DNA of 64,000 nucleotides from contig DATLYE010000005.1 of the NCBI GenBank assembly GCA_035575135.1, positions 1-64,000 of the forward strand, read 5' to 3'. This DNA is from JANWXD01 sp035575135. GTDB lineage: Bacteria; Acidobacteriota; Terriglobia; Bryobacterales; Bryobacteraceae. The translations under genes and the position numbers were made by a program. This document shows positions 38,547-46,506 of the stretch, one piece after another (position 1 is the stretch's first letter; every line of letters starts with the position of its first letter). Under the pieces are notes generated by a model, which was not told where the DNA came from, ran no database searches, and was given only the letters and a program-made list of their open reading frames with translations.

Positions 38547-39076
38547 TTTGCTTCGAAGCCGACGGAGGTGACGACGATGCCCAGTTCGCGGTGATCGGCC
38601 TCACCGGGCGCCAGGGCCTTATCCAGCGCGAAGTTCACCGTGACGGCTTCTGCGGGGAAAGCGCCGGGAGGGACATCCCGCCGGTAGGTGCAGTCGCCCG
38701 GCTTGCTGAAGGTTTCGGCAGCCAGCGGCACGCCCTCCACGTTGGCGGTGAGCGTCACAGATTTCAGTTTTGCGATCACAGGATCCGGCACCGCGCCCTT
38801 CAGCACCAGGACCGCTCCTTTTTGAGAAGCTCCGGCCGGGGCCCGAAGGGTGACGGCAAAGCGCGCCATGGTCCAGCGCCAGGCGTTCTGCTCGACTTCG
38901 TGGAATCCCTTGACGAGCTGGAGCGAAGCCCGGGGATCCGCCACATGGATCATGCTGGCGAGCTCCTGGGTTTCCTCCTGGGTCGCACTTGCGGGTACCG
39001 TTTCCGGGCTTCTGCGGCAGGCAGTGGCGGCCAGTGCCAGCAACCAGGCCAGGCAGGCGCAGCTCAGTCTCCGCAT
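38543..39076 (-). CDS. Putative lipoprotein, function unknown
   Basis: A 177-residue protein with a signal peptide ending LAATAC, a good lipobox, so lipid attachment at C20 is likely. The mature part has no motif I recognise. It is mixed alpha/beta, with VKGFHEVEQNAWRWTMARFAV near residue 55 and a proline- and alanine-rich middle. The pattern VEQNAWRW..F.V.L..P resembles small acidobacterial proteins found beside polytopic glycosyltransferases. Its stop overlaps the start of the GT-C-like gene by 4 bp, and its start overlaps the upstream molybdopterin gene by 13 bp, so it sits in the glmU-molybdopterin-lipoprotein-GT run. Confidence 0.7.
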   Translation of the reverse strand: MRRLSCACLAWLLALAATACRRSPETVPASATQEETQELASMIHVADPRASLQLVKGFHEVEQNAWRWTMARFAVTLRAPAGASQKGAVLVLKGAVPDPVIAKLKSVTLTANVEGVPLAAETFSKPGDCTYRRDVPPGAFPAEAVTVNFALDKALAPGEADHRELGIVVTSVGFEAK

Positions 39077-41112
39077 CGTTCCACTTCCACCAAACAGCTA
39101 TAAAATGTCGGACCGCCTCCCAGATCCGCCAGGCGGTCCGAAGTCAAAACGTTGACGTTGTTGCGGTCCGGCGCCATCTTGGGCCAGCGCACCGAGCCGG
39201 CGCGGGCCACGCCCGGACGCACCGTATCGGCCACCCGCGCCATCAGAAGCAGGCTGCCGCGATCGTTGAAGACGCGGACCGGATCGCCGTCGGCGATGCC
39301 GCGAGCCGCCGCGTCGGCCGGGTGAAGCGTGATGTGGGATGTTTGACGATCTACAGCCGGACGGTTGCCGAAAGTCGAGTTCATGCTGTCATCGTTCTTG
39401 GGGGAGATCAACTCCAGCGGATAGCGCCGGCGCAGCGCCTCGTCACCCAGGCGGGATTCCTCCGGGGGCTCATATTCGACGGCTCCCGCCGCCAAATCGC
39501 ACTTGCCGGAAGGCGTCCCAAAGCCACCCTCGGCGAAGGGCAGGAAGGGGCCCCCGTCCGCCGACACGCGCAACCGCACAAAGTGCCGCCGCTCCAGCTC
39601 CTCGAGCCTGATGCCGCGGACGAAGGGATGATCGCTTTGAAGCAACGCGCGGATCATGTCGTCTTCGCTTTCCGAAAAGCAAGGCTCGTCGAAGCCCATG
39701 CGAGCGGCGAGCAGACGGAAGATCTCGACGTTGGATTTGGCTTCTCCGGGCGGCGGCACCACAGGGCGAGCCAGCTGCAAATAGTAGTGGCCGTATGAGA
39801 AGTACAGATCCGTGTGCTCGAGGAAGGTGGTTACGGGAAGGAGGATGTCCGCGTAGTCCGCCGTGTCGGTCTGGAACTGTTCGAGCACGACGGTGAAGAG
39901 ATCTTCGCGGCGCAAGCCTTCGACGACCCGATTCCGGTTGGGAGCGACGGCCGCCGGATTGGAGTTGTAGACGACGAGCGCTTTCACCGGAGGGTTGTCG
40001 AGCGCGGTGAGCGCTTTGCCGAGTTCCGACATGTTGATGAGGCGAGCCGGGCGCCCAAGAGCCTTGAGTTGCAAGTCGGCCCGCTCCAGGGCAGCCTTGT
40101 TCAGGTGAAACGCCTGAGAGGTGCTCAGGAGCAGTCCTCCGCCTTCTTCGCGCCAGGAGCCGGTGAGGGCGGGAAGCAGCGAGATCGCCTTTACGGCCGC
40201 GCCGCCGCGCTCGTTGCGCTGCACTCCGTAATTGAGGCGGATGACGGCAGGCCGCGTGGTGGCGTACTCGCGAGCCAGAGCCACGAGGTCTTCGGCGGGG
40301 ATGCCGGTCAGTGCAGCCACGCGCTCAGGCGGATATTCGGCCAGACGGGCCCGGAGCTCCGCAAAGCCTGAGGTGAACCGGGCGACGTAGTCGGCGTCGT
40401 AGAGCTTCTCGGCGACGATGACGTGCATCATGCCGAGGGCGAGGGCGGCGTCGCTTCCCGGGTAGATGGGGAAGTGGCGGTCGGCGAGCTCGCCCGTCTT
40501 GTTCCGGACCGGGTCAATCGTGTAGAGCCGGGCGCCGTTGCGCCGGGCCTCGACGATGAAGGGCCACAGGTGGACGTTGTTGCCGAGAATATTGGCGCCC
40601 CAGGCCAGGATGAGGCGCGAGCGGCGGAATTGTTCCGGCTCCGTGCCATAGCGCAGCCCGAGAGTCTCCGTCAGGGCGGCAGAGCCCGTGGCGGCGCAGA
40701 TGGTCCGGTCCAGGCGCGACGCACCGAGCCGGTGAAAAAAGCGGCGGTCCATGCCGGAGCCGTTGAGCAGCCCCATCGTTCCGCCGTAGCTGTAGGGCAC
40801 AATCGCCTCCGGACCGTAGGACGCGGCGATGTGGCGGAGGCGGGAGGCGATTTCGTCGAGAGCCTGATCCCAGGAGATCCGCTCGAAGCGCCCTTCGCCT
40901 TTGCGGCCCGCGCGCCGCAACGGATACAGCAAGCGGTCCGGCGAGTACTCCCGATCGAGATATCGCGCCACTTTGGCGCAGAGGAAACCGCGCGTCACCG
41001 GATGTTCCGGGTTGCCGCGCAGTTTTAGCGCACGGCCGTCTTCCACGGTGACGAGCAGGGAACAGGCGTCCGGGCAGTCCAGGGCACAGACCGAGTGGCG
41101 AACCTGGGGCAC
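39064..41112 (-). CDS. Molybdopterin-dependent oxidoreductase (DMSO reductase superfamily)
   Basis: This 682-residue catalytic subunit has an N-terminal [4Fe-4S] site CALDCPDAC with the fourth Cys in GFLCAKV. The pterin-binding domains follow (YSYGGTMGLLNGSGMD, ILAWGANILGNN, VVYNSNPAAVAPN, LLPVTTFLEHTDLY), then the C-terminal MoCo domain (LHPADAAARGIADGDPVRVFND). No separate iron-sulfur or membrane subunit is adjacent and there is no Tat signal, so it may be cytoplasmic. The start is GTG at 41112, just before the 4Fe-4S motif and 7 bp after the glmU stop; upstream in-frame starts read the end of glmU. The substrate is not predictable (formate-dehydrogenase-like enzymes share these motifs). 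Confidence 0.88.
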   Translation of the reverse strand: MPQVRHSVCALDCPDACSLLVTVEDGRALKLRGNPEHPVTRGFLCAKVARYLDREYSPDRLLYPLRRAGRKGEGRFERISWDQALDEIASRLRHIAASYGPEAIVPYSYGGTMGLLNGSGMDRRFFHRLGASRLDRTICAATGSAALTETLGLRYGTEPEQFRRSRLILAWGANILGNNVHLWPFIVEARRNGARLYTIDPVRNKTGELADRHFPIYPGSDAALALGMMHVIVAEKLYDADYVARFTSGFAELRARLAEYPPERVAALTGIPAEDLVALAREYATTRPAVIRLNYGVQRNERGGAAVKAISLLPALTGSWREEGGGLLLSTSQAFHLNKAALERADLQLKALGRPARLINMSELGKALTALDNPPVKALVVYNSNPAAVAPNRNRVVEGLRREDLFTVVLEQFQTDTADYADILLPVTTFLEHTDLYFSYGHYYLQLARPVVPPPGEAKSNVEIFRLLAARMGFDEPCFSESEDDMIRALLQSDHPFVRGIRLEELERRHFVRLRVSADGGPFLPFAEGGFGTPSGKCDLAAGAVEYEPPEESRLGDEALRRRYPLELISPKNDDSMNSTFGNRPAVDRQTSHITLHPADAAARGIADGDPVRVFNDRGSLLLMARVADTVRPGVARAGSVRWPKMAPDRNNVNVLTSDRLADLGGGPTFYSCLVEVERCGD

Positions 41113-41119
41113 CTTCGAA

Positions 41120-42547
41120 TTATAGCGCCGGGCCTTCCGCGCCTCCGGGTGCAGCGGCGCGCTGCCGCCTCCGTTTCTCCACCCAGCCCTCTTTGTTGAC
41201 TTGGCGCGCGCGGCCGAGCCCGAGCGCTCCGGAGGGAACATTTTCGGTAATCACCGAGCCGGCGCCCACGTAGCTGTCTTCGCCGATCTCCACGGGAGCA
41301 ACCAGGGTGGCGTTGCTGCCGATGAAGGCGCGCGCGGCGATGCGGGTCGGGTGCTTGGCGTAGCCGTCGAAGTTACAGGTAATGGTTCCCGCGCCGATGT
41401 TGACGTCGTCGCCGATGTCGGCGTCGCCGAGGTAGGCCAGATGCAGCGCCCGGGCCCCGATGCCGAGGCGCGTGTTCTTCAGCTCGACAAAGTTCCCCAC
41501 GCGTGCGCCCGGCGCCAGACGGGCCTGCTGGCGCAGGCGCGCGAAGGGACCCGCCTGCGAACCCCGCTCGAGGTGCGCGTTCCGGACCACGGAGAACGGC
41601 TCCACGGCGGACCCGTCCTCCAGTTCGGAATCCTCGACAATCGAGCAGGCCCCCACGCGGCAGTTCTCGCCGATGACGGTGCGTCCGAGGATCTGGGCAA
41701 AGGGTCCTACGACCGTGTCCATGCCGATGCGCACCTGCGGGTCAATCGTCACGGTCTCCGGCTTCTCGATGGTGACGCCCTCGAGCATGAGCCGGCGGAC
41801 GATCCGCTCCCGCAAGATCCGGTCCGCTGCAGCCAGATCGGCGCGGGTATTGATGCCGAGCAGCTCCTGCGGGTCCTCATGGAGCAGCGGCACGACGGAG
41901 CGCCCGGCTTGGTGCAAGAGGCCGACGATATCGGTCAAGTAATACTCCTGCGCTGCATTGTCCGGCCGGATTTTTTCGATGTGCTCCCAAAGAGCGGCGC
42001 CGTCGAAGCAGTAAATGCCGGCGTTGATTTCCCGAATGGCGCGCTGCTGTTCGGTTGCGGATTTTTCTTCGACGATCGCCGCAACGTTACCCGCCTCATC
42101 CCGGAGGATGCGCCCGTAGCCGGTCGGGTCTTCGAGGCAAGCGGTGATGAGCGCGGCAGCGGCCCGGCAGGCCGTCTGATGGGAGATCAGGCGGCGTATG
42201 GTTGCCGCCCTCAACAGCGGACAGTCTCCATACAGTACGACGACGCGTTCTGCGGCGCCGGCAGCGGTACGAGCCGCCATGACTGCATGGGCCGTACCTT
42301 TGGGTTCGTCCTGCCGTGCGAAACGCACGCCGCGATCTTGAAGAAGGGACTCGACCGCCTCGGCCTGGCAACCCGTCACCACGACAACCTGCGCGGCGGG
42401 AACGACCTCGAGCGCCGTATCCACGACATGTTCGATCAAGGCGCGGCCCCCGGCCCGGTGCAGGACTTTGGCCTGGCGCGATTTCATGCGCGTCCCCAGG
42501 CCCGCGGCCAGAATAATGATCATCGTTGATGGATCCATAACGTTCAT
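41120..42547 (-). CDS. glmU: Bifunctional GlcNAc-1-P uridyltransferase / GlcN-1-P acetyltransferase
   Basis: This enzyme makes UDP-GlcNAc for peptidoglycan and lipid A. The uridyltransferase signature is IIILAAGLGTRMKS at the start, with GTAHAV, LYGDCPLL and EINAGIY following. The left-handed beta-helix acetyltransferase fills the C-terminal half (ARVGNFVELKNTRLG, HLAYLGDADIGDDVNIGAGTITCNFDG). Length is 475 residues, normal. The start at 42547 is the first of three close ATGs; the one at 42523 sits right at the conserved motif. It is the first gene of a minus-strand run into the molybdopterin gene. Confidence 0.96.
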   Translation of the reverse strand: MNVMDPSTMIIILAAGLGTRMKSRQAKVLHRAGGRALIEHVVDTALEVVPAAQVVVVTGCQAEAVESLLQDRGVRFARQDEPKGTAHAVMAARTAAGAAERVVVLYGDCPLLRAATIRRLISHQTACRAAAALITACLEDPTGYGRILRDEAGNVAAIVEEKSATEQQRAIREINAGIYCFDGAALWEHIEKIRPDNAAQEYYLTDIVGLLHQAGRSVVPLLHEDPQELLGINTRADLAAADRILRERIVRRLMLEGVTIEKPETVTIDPQVRIGMDTVVGPFAQILGRTVIGENCRVGACSIVEDSELEDGSAVEPFSVVRNAHLERGSQAGPFARLRQQARLAPGARVGNFVELKNTRLGIGARALHLAYLGDADIGDDVNIGAGTITCNFDGYAKHPTRIAARAFIGSNATLVAPVEIGEDSYVGAGSVITENVPSGALGLGRARQVNKEGWVEKRRRQRAAAPGGAEGPAL

Positions 42548-42608
42548 TCTGGCGCACTCAGGGGGAGTGGCTGCCCTGCGCTGGGTACGGCTTCATGGAG
42601 GCGGGCGA

Positions 42609-43151
42609 TTAAAGCAGCCGCTCCATCAGTGCTGCCAGAGCGTCCCGATCCAAGGGTGTCGTGCGGCGGCCTGCCGGATCGCAAAGCACCCACTGATAGC
42701 CGTCGCCCTGCAGGCAGCAAAACAGCAAGAGTTCATGCGTCGCGACGCGTTCGAGCAGTTCCTGGTTGAAACACCGCGCGGCTCCGTAAAGCGTGTACGG
42801 CGTACGCAACTGGTCCGTGGAGGTCAGGGTCTCCGTGGCACGGAACTCCAGGTGGATGAGGCGTCCTCCCGCGTTGATCTGAAAGACGTTGGGGCCCGGA
42901 TCTTGAAAGCTTTCCGAGTTGTACTCAGGCGGACTCAGTTCAACCAGCCGGCGCCCCACCAGACCGTTCAGAGCGTCTACGAAATCGGCGCACAGGGCGT
43001 GCAAAGCGCCGGCGGCGTCACGGCGCAACTGAGCGATCTGCCGCGCCTGGCGCTGCTGCTCTTCGTCCCTGCGGGCCACGGCTTCCAGCCGTCTGGCCAG
43101 TCTCTTGAGTCTGTCATCGGCCAAAGCGCGCTTGGCTCCCCACACGGCCAT
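42609..43151 (-). CDS. Hypothetical protein, 180 residues
   Basis: The N-terminal third is a charged coiled-coil (RLKRLARRLEAVARRDEEQQRQARQ). The rest looks globular, with several aromatic residues (YNSESFQDPGPNVFQINAGG, LLFCCLQGDGYQWVLCD). No signal peptide or membrane segment and no family I recognise. The start at 43151 has GGAGGAGG 7 nt upstream, much better than the ATG at 43277. It lies 61 bp upstream of glmU on the same strand. A 265-bp gap separates it from the divergent protease gene; no promoter or RNA gene was recognised there. Confidence 0.7.
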   Translation of the reverse strand: MAVWGAKRALADDRLKRLARRLEAVARRDEEQQRQARQIAQLRRDAAGALHALCADFVDALNGLVGRRLVELSPPEYNSESFQDPGPNVFQINAGGRLIHLEFRATETLTSTDQLRTPYTLYGAARCFNQELLERVATHELLLFCCLQGDGYQWVLCDPAGRRTTPLDRDALAALMERLL

Positions 43152-43416
43152 TCCCGCCTCCTCCGGTGGCTTCGGTGAGAATACCACACGCAGGCGGCCA
43201 CGGCTTGTACAACGCCCCGCCGAGAATCGCCTCGACCCGGTGTTTACCCCAGAAGGTTCTAGTACGTGCGAAACCATCGGACCATGCAGAAATGCGGGGT
43301 CTCCGGTGATACAATCAAGCTCACAATGTCACTGTTTAGGTAGGGGCTGCGCGCCGCTGCGGCGTTTGCCGATTGTAATTGCGGGCCTGCCCCGGAAACT
43401 TCTGTGAGGGACAACG

Positions 43417-44532
43417 GTGAATCAGATACGAATCTCAAGAGATTTGGTTGCATGTCTGACCCTGAGCCTGGGCACGTTGCTTTGGGCCGACAGCGGAGCC
43501 AACCATCAGAAGCGGAACCAGCATTTTGGCGTTTCGGCCGGCAATGTCAATGACCGCTCGCGTGCCTTCTGCTGCGGAGGCACCGCCGGAGCACTGCTCC
43601 AAGATTCGGCGGGCGGTAAGTATGCGCTAAGCAACAACCACGTCTTTGCCCGGAGCGACCAGGCAGCGGTGGGGGAACAGATCATCCAGCCGGGCTTGAT
43701 TGACGTAGGCTGCCGCGCCTCGAGCGCCACCGTAATCGGAAGCCTTGCGCCATATCCGAAGCTTGGGACTAACGTGGACGCGGCGGCAGCTGCCTTGAAC
43801 TCCGGCACGATGGACACGAGCGGATTAATCGAAGACGTGGGACACGTGTCGGGAACGGCGACGGCAAGCATCGGCCAGAGCGTCGCCAAGAGCGGGCGGA
43901 CCACCGGACTGACGACCGGCGTCATCGAAGCGGTGAACGCCACGGTGTCGGTACAGTACCAGCGCGGCTGCGGTCAAGGCAAGAAGTTCGTCGTCTCCTA
44001 TCAAGATCAGATCGTCACCAGCGACGGGATGATCGCCGGAGGCGATTCCGGATCGCTACTCGTGGACAGCTCCTGCCGCGCCGTGGGGCTGCTGTTTGCG
44101 GGAGACTCAAGCGGACGCGCCATCGGGAATCCGATCGGGGAGGTTCTGACCAAACTGGGCGGCGCGATGGGCAAGACGCTTTCGTTTGTTACTGGGAGCA
44201 CGTGTCTGCTGACGAGTAGTGGGACGGCCACCTCAGGTGCTTCCAGCAGTCGCGGGCCGTCGCAAAGCGTGATCGAACTGGTTCGCAGCGTGCTGGAAGA
44301 GCATAAACCCGAGCTGCTGCGCGGACCGGTGATCGGCGTAGGCGTAGGCCGGGCCGATGACAATCCGCTGGAAGCCGTGATCGTGGTCTACATTGACCGC
44401 ACGCAGGGCGTGCGGCCGCAATTGCCGGACCAGGTGCGCGGGATCCGCATCCGGCGTGTGTTTACGGATCCGTTCGTGGCCTTGCCGGGTTGTGTCGCGT
44501 GCGGCGGGCCCGATTCCGGACGTTGCCGGTAA
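43417..44532 (+). CDS. Nal1-like trypsin-fold serine protease
   Basis: The catalytic triad is in the expected order: H75 in LSNNHVFAR, D121 in GTNVDAA, and S211 in AGGDSGSLL. A hydrophobic N-terminal segment (ACLTLSLGTLLWA) suggests export. After the protease domain comes a Ser/Gly-rich linker. A final module of about 70 residues contains GVGVGRADDN ... VIVVYIDR, and the same module type opens the next protein. The start is GTG at 43417 with AGGGA upstream. It overlaps the PrcB-like gene by 43 bp. Role unknown; secreted proteolysis or regulated processing is plausible. Confidence 0.8.
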   Translation: MNQIRISRDLVACLTLSLGTLLWADSGANHQKRNQHFGVSAGNVNDRSRAFCCGGTAGALLQDSAGGKYALSNNHVFARSDQAAVGEQIIQPGLIDVGCRASSATVIGSLAPYPKLGTNVDAAAAALNSGTMDTSGLIEDVGHVSGTATASIGQSVAKSGRTTGLTTGVIEAVNATVSVQYQRGCGQGKKFVVSYQDQIVTSDGMIAGGDSGSLLVDSSCRAVGLLFAGDSSGRAIGNPIGEVLTKLGGAMGKTLSFVTGSTCLLTSSGTATSGASSSRGPSQSVIELVRSVLEEHKPELLRGPVIGVGVGRADDNPLEAVIVVYIDRTQGVRPQLPDQVRGIRIRRVFTDPFVALPGCVACGGPDSGRCR

Positions 44533-45230
44533 GGGCGGCACTCGCGTTGTTTCTGGCCGGCGCGGCCTTCGGATTCCAGCCCGCGCCTGTGACACAGCAA
44601 ATCTCCGAAGAAGAGGTCCGGCGTGCCAGCGCCGTCAAGGGGTGGCATGAGCGCGCCTTGATGGCGCTTCCCGGCGTCACCGGTGTAGGGGTAGGCGCTT
44701 CCCGGCGCCGTCCCGGGCAGGCTGCGATCCTGGTTTACATCGGCCGCCCGCTGAGCGCTGAGGAAGGCAGGCTGTTTCCTCGGAGTCTGGAAGGGGTCGA
44801 GGTCGAACTTGTCGAAGGAGGACCCTTTCAGGCTCTGGGAGAAAGGACGGTAGCTTTTTCGAAGCTGGCGATGCCTCGGTGTCCTGCAACCGAGGCACCG
44901 GCGGCCTGGGTTATCCACACGCGCGCCGCGTGGCGGGCTTTTCTGGCCGCAGCAGGCCTGAAAGACCTGCATCCGCGGCCGGACTTTCGCCGCAGCGCGG
45001 TCGTACTCGTTTCGGCGGGGCGGCGCCCTACAGGCGGCTACGCAGTGGAAATCGAACGAATCGTTGAGGCGCCAGGCTCGAAGCCTGCAAAAGTTTACTA
45101 CCGTATCGTTGCGCCTTCTCCGGACGCCCCTGTTCCGCGGGTAATCAGCTATCCCTGCACAGCCGTCGAAATTCCAAGAAAGTTCCGTACTGTAACGTTC
45201 GAACCTCCCCTCGTGGTGCACGTTCGTTAG
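44490..45230 (+). CDS. Exported PrcB-like protein sharing a module with the neighbouring protease
   Basis: A signal peptide (ALALFLAGAAFG) is followed by a module with LPGVTGVGVGASRRR ... AILVYIGRPL. This matches the C-terminal GVGVGRADDN ... VVYIDR module of the upstream protease in pattern. The C-terminal half (VVLVSAGRRPTGGYAVEIERIVEAPG) fits the PrcB C-terminal domain known from protease-complex partners. The start is GTG at 44490, inside the end of the protease gene. The overlap and the shared module suggest the two products work together, for example as enzyme and accessory or inhibitor; that is inference. Confidence 0.7.
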   Translation: MCRVRRARFRTLPVRAALALFLAGAAFGFQPAPVTQQISEEEVRRASAVKGWHERALMALPGVTGVGVGASRRRPGQAAILVYIGRPLSAEEGRLFPRSLEGVEVELVEGGPFQALGERTVAFSKLAMPRCPATEAPAAWVIHTRAAWRAFLAAAGLKDLHPRPDFRRSAVVLVSAGRRPTGGYAVEIERIVEAPGSKPAKVYYRIVAPSPDAPVPRVISYPCTAVEIPRKFRTVTFEPPLVVHVR

Positions 45231-45292
45231 AGAGCTGCACTTACCGCTCGCCGCAGTGTCGCTGCGTCCGAGGGTGGCGTACAATCTGGCCT

Positions 45293-46468
45293 ATGGACCG
45301 CCGTAGGTTTCTGGGCGCCGCAGCGGCTGTACCGCAGTTTGTGGCGGCCAACGAGCGCCTCCGCGCAGGGCTGATCGGGGCCGGCCTGCGGGGCCGCCTC
45401 CTTGCCGCGGAATTCAAAGAACTCGGCGCTGAGGTTGCAGCCGTCTGTGACGTGTACGAACCGAACCTCCAGGCCGGCCTGAAAGCCGCCTCAAGCGGCG
45501 CGCGGGCGCGCCGGGATTACCGCCGCCTTCTCGAGGACCCCTCGCTCGATGCGGTCATCGTGGCGACCCCGGACCACTGGCACGCGCAGATGGTCATTGA
45601 CGCGGTGGAGGCGGGTAAGGACGTCTACGTAGAGAAACCCCTGGCGCACACCATCGAAGAAGGATTCCGGATCATCGAAGCCGTGCGGCGCACGCGGCGT
45701 GTGGTTCAGGTGGGTACGCAGCGCCGCAGCTTCGATCTGTTTCAGGAGGCCAAAGGCGTGGCGGACTCAGGCAAGCTCGGGCCGGTGCGCCTGGTGAACT
45801 CGTGGTGGCTCAACCGGGTGTCGTCGCTCCGGGCCGGCAAGCTCGAAGGGGAGCTCGACTGGGAGCAGTGGCTCGGGCCTGCGCCGAAGAGGCCGTTCGA
45901 TCCGGTGCGATTTTTCAACTGGTACTGGTTCTGGGATTATTCCGGAGGTCTGCTCATCGGTCAGGCGGCGCATGTCATTGACGCGATCCAGTGGTTTATG
46001 AACTCCTCTTATCCGGTGGCGGTCAGCTGTGCGGCGGCGCCGCCGGGGATCCCCGGCGCCGAGGTTCCGGAGACGTGCACGATGGCGGTCGAATATCCGG
46101 AGAACTACCTCGCGGTGTTCACGCTGGGCTATCAGGCCATGCGCTACCATCCGTTTCACGACCAGCTCATACAGTTCCACGGCACTAAGGCGCGGCTGGA
46201 CGTGGGGCGCGAGTCCTACGCACTGTATCCGGAGAGCAACACGGTGGAGCTGCGGCCCTCCATAGAGATGCGCAAACCCGGCAGCTTCGCGGCCGCCACC
46301 CGCGCCCATATCCGAAACTTTCTCGACTGCGTCCGCACGCGAGGCGAACCGAACGCGACGGTAGAGATGGGCCAGGCGACGAACATCGTCCTGTGCATGG
46401 CCATGGAGGCGCTGCGGCGGGGGCGGCGGGTGCGGTGGGATCCGGCGCTGCGGCGCATGGAAGCCTGA
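45293..46468 (+). CDS. Gfo/Idh/MocA family oxidoreductase with Tat-like signal
   Basis: The Rossmann fold GLIGAGLRGRLLA starts at residue 27, and the family's EKP motif is in YVEKPLAHTIEEG. The sequence begins MDRRRFLGAAAA, a twin-arginine signal of the kind carried by many exported acidobacterial and planctomycete sugar oxidoreductases. The C-terminal domain contains WDYSGGLLIGQAAHVIDAIQW, typical for the substrate-binding half. Length is 391 residues. The cofactor is likely NAD(P), possibly bound before export. It converges with maeB with 38 bp between stops. Confidence 0.9.
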   Translation: MDRRRFLGAAAAVPQFVAANERLRAGLIGAGLRGRLLAAEFKELGAEVAAVCDVYEPNLQAGLKAASSGARARRDYRRLLEDPSLDAVIVATPDHWHAQMVIDAVEAGKDVYVEKPLAHTIEEGFRIIEAVRRTRRVVQVGTQRRSFDLFQEAKGVADSGKLGPVRLVNSWWLNRVSSLRAGKLEGELDWEQWLGPAPKRPFDPVRFFNWYWFWDYSGGLLIGQAAHVIDAIQWFMNSSYPVAVSCAAAPPGIPGAEVPETCTMAVEYPENYLAVFTLGYQAMRYHPFHDQLIQFHGTKARLDVGRESYALYPESNTVELRPSIEMRKPGSFAAATRAHIRNFLDCVRTRGEPNATVEMGQATNIVLCMAMEALRRGRRVRWDPALRRMEA

Positions 46469-46506
46469 AGGCCCGCGGCGGCGCGCCACTGTCGCAAGCA
46501 CACAGT

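Noticed and set aside
43152..43416. Possible promoter (TACAAT at 43310) upstream of the protease gene
   Set aside because: No acceptable -35 element at the right distance and no other support.
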